Of a stretch of 8,319 nucleotides of DNA, positions 5,603 through 8,319 are shown piece by piece (positions within the stretch are counted from its first letter, which is position 1; each line of letters opens with the position of its first letter). The DNA is taken from positions 1 to 8,319 of the forward strand of contig CALGOZ010000133.1 in the NCBI GenBank assembly GCA_937960785.1. The letters run 5' to 3'. This stretch comes from an uncultured Pseudogracilibacillus sp. Lineage in GTDB: Bacteria; Bacillota; Bacilli; Bacillales; Amphibacillaceae. Both the position numbers and the translations under genes were made by a program. Below the pieces are notes generated by a model that saw only the letters and a program-made list of their open reading frames with translations, was not told the DNA's origin and made no database searches.

Positions 5603-6052
5603 ATGAAAGTAATCATTACTGGTGATCACGCGGGAATGACGTTACGTAACGAGGTAAAAGATGTCTTAGACGAACTCGGTTACGAATACGAGGATACTGG
5701 TGCAGACTGTACGACATCGGTCGACTATCCGGATTATGCGTTACCTGCAGCAGAACGGGTTGCAAGTGGCGAGTTTGACCGGGGAATTTTTATTTGTGGA
5801 ACAGGAATAGGTATGTCAATTTCCGCCAACAAAGTAAAAGGAATTCGTTGTGCATTAACGCATGATGTCTACACTGCAAAGGCGACGCGTCAACATAACG
5901 ACTCGAACGTATTAGCAATGGGCGAACGAGTCATTGGACCAGCCCTTGCCCGCGAGATTGTGTATACATGGTTAACGACGGAATTCGAAGGCGACCGTCA
6001 TATCCGTCGCATTGATAAAATTTCAAAATACGAAGAAGAACATCTCGATTAA
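5603..6052 (+). CDS. rpiB: Ribose-5-phosphate isomerase B family protein (YwlF)
   Basis: RpiB interconverts ribose 5-phosphate and ribulose 5-phosphate in the pentose phosphate pathway, in the cytoplasm. The 149-residue product has the family length. It opens with the DHAG motif (D8, H9) after a first strand. The catalytic cysteine is C65 in ICGTGIGMSISANK (64-77), with the GTGIG loop forming the enediolate-stabilising site. H98 and N99 in RQHNDSNVLAMG (96-107) follow, and the phosphate-binding arginines are R132 and R136 in DRHIRR. All expected active-site residues are present. The start follows GATGAGGT by 7 bases. Because related RpiB proteins in some bacteria act on other sugar phosphates, the exact substrate is inferred from family and position. 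ywlG begins 57 bases later with no terminator between. Confidence 0.93.
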   Translation: MKVIITGDHAGMTLRNEVKDVLDELGYEYEDTGADCTTSVDYPDYALPAAERVASGEFDRGIFICGTGIGMSISANKVKGIRCALTHDVYTAKATRQHNDSNVLAMGERVIGPALAREIVYTWLTTEFEGDRHIRRIDKISKYEEEHLD

Positions 6053-6109
6053 TCGATAAATTATGCTTTAATTTTTAATGATTAAATAGGTAGTTTAGGG
6101 GATGAGTGA

Positions 6110-6658
6110 ATGGAGCAATTGTTAGCGCAAATTCGTTCAGATATGAATGCGCTTGTAAACGAATGGACAAATAACGGTCTTTTAAAAAAGGATGACGTCT
6201 TTGTCATTGGTTGTTCAACGAGTGAAGTTGCCGGGAAAACAATCGGTACAAGCGGTAGTGAGGAAATCGCAGCTATTTTATTCAATGAACTAAAGACACT
6301 CCGCGAACAAACGGGCGTTCATTTGGCCTTTCAATGTTGTGAACATTTAAATCGTGCCCTCGTCGTTGAACGTGAAACGATGGAGAAGTTCAACTATGAA
6401 CAAGTTTCTGTCATACCAGTCCGGGAGGCTGGTGGTGCAATGACAGCTTATGCATATAACCATTTTGACGAGGCGGTCGTCGTTGAAGATATTGAAGCAG
6501 ATGCAGGAATCGATATTGGGGATACCTTAATCGGAATGCATCTTCGTAAAGTAGCGGTACCAGTTCGCTTAACGCAAAATACTGTCGGAAGTGCTCGAAT
6601 TATCGGAGCCCGCACCCGTCCGAAGTTAATTGGTGGCGCTCGAGCCCAATATAAATAA
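6110..6658 (+). CDS. ywlG: YwlG, UPF0340 (DUF436) family protein of unknown function
   Basis: The 182-residue product is close in length to B. subtilis YwlG and belongs to a conserved Firmicutes family with no assigned function. It looks cytoplasmic, without signal peptide or membrane segments. Recognisable blocks are GCSTSEVAGKTIGTSGSEEI (34-53), FQCCEHLNRALVVER (74-88), PVREAGGAMTAYAY (103-116), LRKVAVPVR (145-153) and RTRPKLIGGARA (168-179). The paired cysteines C76-C77 next to E78-H79 and the glycine-rich first block suggest a ligand or metal site, but this is inference. AGGGG (6097-6101), 8 bases upstream, supports the ATG start. It sits between rpiB and glyA, as in B. subtilis, probably transcribed with rpiB. 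Confidence 0.9.
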   Translation: MEQLLAQIRSDMNALVNEWTNNGLLKKDDVFVIGCSTSEVAGKTIGTSGSEEIAAILFNELKTLREQTGVHLAFQCCEHLNRALVVERETMEKFNYEQVSVIPVREAGGAMTAYAYNHFDEAVVVEDIEADAGIDIGDTLIGMHLRKVAVPVRLTQNTVGSARIIGARTRPKLIGGARAQYK

Positions 6659-6723
6659 AGGAAAAATAGCTACAAACTTTATCGAATTTAGGAAATGAAT
6701 GTAAAATAAATAAATGTTTGATA

Positions 6724-6732
6724 TGATATAAC
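6724..6732 (+). promoter_or_regulatory. Extended -10 promoter of glyA
   Basis: TGATATAAC (6724-6732) is an extended -10 element (TGn plus TATAAC). No TTGACA-like box is found 16-18 bases upstream. Transcription would start near 6739, giving a leader of about 22 bases that contains the ribosome binding site. Confidence 0.45.
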
Positions 6733-6761
6733 GTATATTCATCATTTAGGAGGAAAGATTA

Positions 6762-7997
6762 ATGGACTTTTTACGACAAAATGATCCGGAATTATACGAG
6801 GCAATCGTTGCCGAAAAGAAACGTCAACAAGATAATATCGAGCTAATCGCTTCTGAAAACTTCGTATCCGAAGCGGTAATGGAGGCAGCAGGTTCGGTAT
6901 TGACGAACAAATATGCAGAAGGATATCCGGGTCGACGTTATTACGGTGGCTGCGAACACGTGGATATCGCCGAAGATTTAGCCCGTGATCGAGCAAAGGA
7001 ACTCTTTGGTGGCGATCACGTCAACGTCCAACCTCACTCCGGAGCCCAGGCAAATATGGCAGTCTATTTCGCTGTGTTAGAGCCAGGTGATACAGTATTA
7101 GGGATGAACTTAAGCCACGGAGGACACCTAACCCACGGTAGTCCTGTTAACTTTAGTGGTAAATTATTCAATTTTGTCGATTATGGAGTCGACGAAGAAA
7201 CAGAACAAATCGATTACGATGCAATTTTAGCACAGGCGAAAGAAATTAAACCGAAAATGATCGTCGCCGGTGCGAGCGCCTATTCTCGTGCAATCGATTT
7301 TGCGAAATTTCGGGAAATTGCTGATGAAGTAGGAGCATATCTTTTCGTCGATATGGCTCATATCGCTGGACTCGTTGCAGCAGGACTTCATCAAAATCCA
7401 GTACCGTATTGCGATTTTGTCACGACAACGACTCACAAGACGTTACGTGGACCACGTGGTGGAATGATTATTTGTAAAGATAAATATGCGCAAGAAATCG
7501 ATAAGCAAGTGTTCCCTGGAATTCAGGGCGGACCTTTAATGCATATTATTGCAGCGAAAGCAGTTTCCTTTAAAGAAGCTTTATCACCTGAATTTAAAGA
7601 ATATGCAAAACAAATCGTAAAGAACGCAAAAGTTTTAGCAGAAGCGTTAGCAGAAGAAGGATTCCGAATCGTCTCTGGAGGAACGGATAACCACTTATTA
7701 ATGCTCGACGTATCAGAGCTTGGCTTAACTGGAAAAGTCGCTGAAGAAGCTTTAGACGCAGTACAAATTACAACGAACAAAAACACAATTCCATACGATA
7801 AAGAAAGTCCATTCATCACAAGTGGAATCCGTATCGGAACAGCAGCCGTAACAACTCGTGGTTTTAAAGAAGAAGAAATGAAAGAGATCGCTTCGATTAT
7901 CGGCCTTTCATTGAAAAACTTAGACGACGAAGCAAAACAAGAAGAAGCTCGTCAGCGTGTACAAGCATTGACAGATAAGTTTCCACTATACGAATAA
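6762..7997 (+). CDS. glyA: Serine hydroxymethyltransferase
   Basis: GlyA is a PLP enzyme that converts serine and tetrahydrofolate to glycine and 5,10-methylene-tetrahydrofolate, the main source of one-carbon units for purine, thymidylate and methionine synthesis. The 411-residue cytoplasmic protein has full family length. Visible landmarks are ELIASENF (27-34), the KYAEGYPGRRYYGG block with E53 and Y61, and H122 in the SHGGHLTHG loop that stacks on the cofactor. D197 and H200 lie in VDMAHIAGL, the Schiff-base lysine is K226 in TTTTHKTLRGPRGG, and R357 in SGIRIGTAAVTTRG binds the substrate carboxylate. All are intact. AGGAGG (6748-6753), 8 bases upstream, fixes the start. It has its own extended -10 element and ends at a strong terminator. 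In B. subtilis upp follows glyA; it is not seen within the window. Confidence 0.97.
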   Translation: MDFLRQNDPELYEAIVAEKKRQQDNIELIASENFVSEAVMEAAGSVLTNKYAEGYPGRRYYGGCEHVDIAEDLARDRAKELFGGDHVNVQPHSGAQANMAVYFAVLEPGDTVLGMNLSHGGHLTHGSPVNFSGKLFNFVDYGVDEETEQIDYDAILAQAKEIKPKMIVAGASAYSRAIDFAKFREIADEVGAYLFVDMAHIAGLVAAGLHQNPVPYCDFVTTTTHKTLRGPRGGMIICKDKYAQEIDKQVFPGIQGGPLMHIIAAKAVSFKEALSPEFKEYAKQIVKNAKVLAEALAEEGFRIVSGGTDNHLLMLDVSELGLTGKVAEEALDAVQITTNKNTIPYDKESPFITSGIRIGTAAVTTRGFKEEEMKEIASIIGLSLKNLDDEAKQEEARQRVQALTDKFPLYE

Positions 7998-8016
7998 AAC
8001 ATAATCAAAATAAAGC

Positions 8017-8062
8017 AATGGACTGAACTTTTCACTTATAGAGAAGTTCGGTCCATTTTTTA
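8017..8062 (+). terminator. Rho-independent terminator of glyA
   Basis: AATGGACTGAACTT (8017-8030) pairs with AAGTTCGGTCCATT (8044-8057) over 14 base pairs with one G-U, around a 13-base loop. A T-run follows. It lies 19 bases after the glyA stop. Confidence 0.95.
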
Positions 8063-8319
8063 TGAAAGTTTAATAGATTAATAAGCCTTAACTTTCCGCT
8101 TACAAGTATGTGACCCGATTAACTTGCAGGTTTCGATGGAGTCCTACACTTCCCACTATATGCTTAACTTTGCGTCATTCACTTTATTTTTTCCCATTCC
8201 CCTTGGATCTGAGCTATCTTTTTGCGGAATTTTTTTAGCCCAGTCACTATTCATCTGAACAGGATCTATCAGAAAGACTTAAGCAAAAATTAGCTTCACT
8301 CTTTCCGTGGTGACGCTCT
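8063..8319. other. Unassigned stretch after glyA, possibly decayed coding sequence
   Basis: No complete gene is seen. On the minus strand there are only short frames: one open from the window edge to a stop at 8247-8249, one of 32 codons (8254 to 8156) and one of 22 codons (8247 to 8179) reading LKKFRKKIAQIQGEWEKIK. None has a ribosome binding site. Their staggered, overlapping arrangement could reflect a frameshifted remnant of an older gene. A + strand frame from 8092 to 8238 is open but has no convincing start. The 9-mer CTTAACTTT occurs at 8087-8095 and 8163-8171. Function cannot be assigned. Confidence 0.3.

Noticed and set aside
6683..6720. CGAATTT and AAATGTTTG as a possible PurR box pair before glyA
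   Set aside because: glyA is a PurR target in B. subtilis, but here several consensus positions are missing and the spacing is too wide.
7523..7819. Minus-strand open frame of 98 codons inside glyA
   Set aside because: It lies opposite a highly conserved gene and has no start signals or recognisable motifs.

Overview
The window looks like a chromosomal segment of an endospore-forming member of the Bacillaceae. It has moderate-to-low GC, strong AGGAGG-type ribosome binding sites, ATG or GTG starts and simple stem-plus-T-run terminators. All protein genes lie on the + strand in the order spoIIR - ywlB-like - ywlC (Sua5/TsaC) - mntP (ywlD) - ywlE - chemoreceptor - rpiB (ywlF) - ywlG - glyA. This is the well-known spoIIR-to-glyA block of Bacillus subtilis with one extra gene, a short methyl-accepting chemotaxis protein placed between ywlE and rpiB. 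The genus cannot be fixed from the sequence alone.

Layout. Positions 1-269 hold no gene, but end in a possible forespore (sigma-F) promoter and a hairpin that covers the spoIIR ribosome binding site. spoIIR (270-884) encodes the secreted forespore signal that triggers pro-sigma-E processing. A site matching the sigma-E -10 consensus lies just after it, in front of ywlB (1019-1459). A terminator-like hairpin separates ywlB from ywlC (1655-2731), the threonylcarbamoyl-AMP synthase for tRNA t6A. A strong terminator closes ywlC. mntP (corrected start 2997) has its own promoter and a folded leader that pairs with its ribosome binding site. ywlE (corrected start 3714) and the chemoreceptor (4164-5450) are 12 bases apart, with the chemoreceptor ribosome binding site overlapping the ywlE stop codon, and they end at a strong terminator. 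rpiB and ywlG are 57 bases apart and probably cotranscribed. glyA has its own extended -10 promoter and a terminator at 8017-8062. The last ~257 bases hold no convincing gene.

Functions. The block mixes sporulation signalling, tRNA modification, manganese export, protein-arginine dephosphorylation, sugar-phosphate isomerisation and serine/glycine/one-carbon metabolism. The core is ordinary conserved Bacillus chromosome. The points that stand out are three regulatory candidates (the spoIIR hairpin, the sigma-E-like promoter and the mntP leader) and the chemoreceptor without a sensor domain that is coupled to the arginine phosphatase gene. No mobile element, CRISPR array, tRNA or rRNA was seen.
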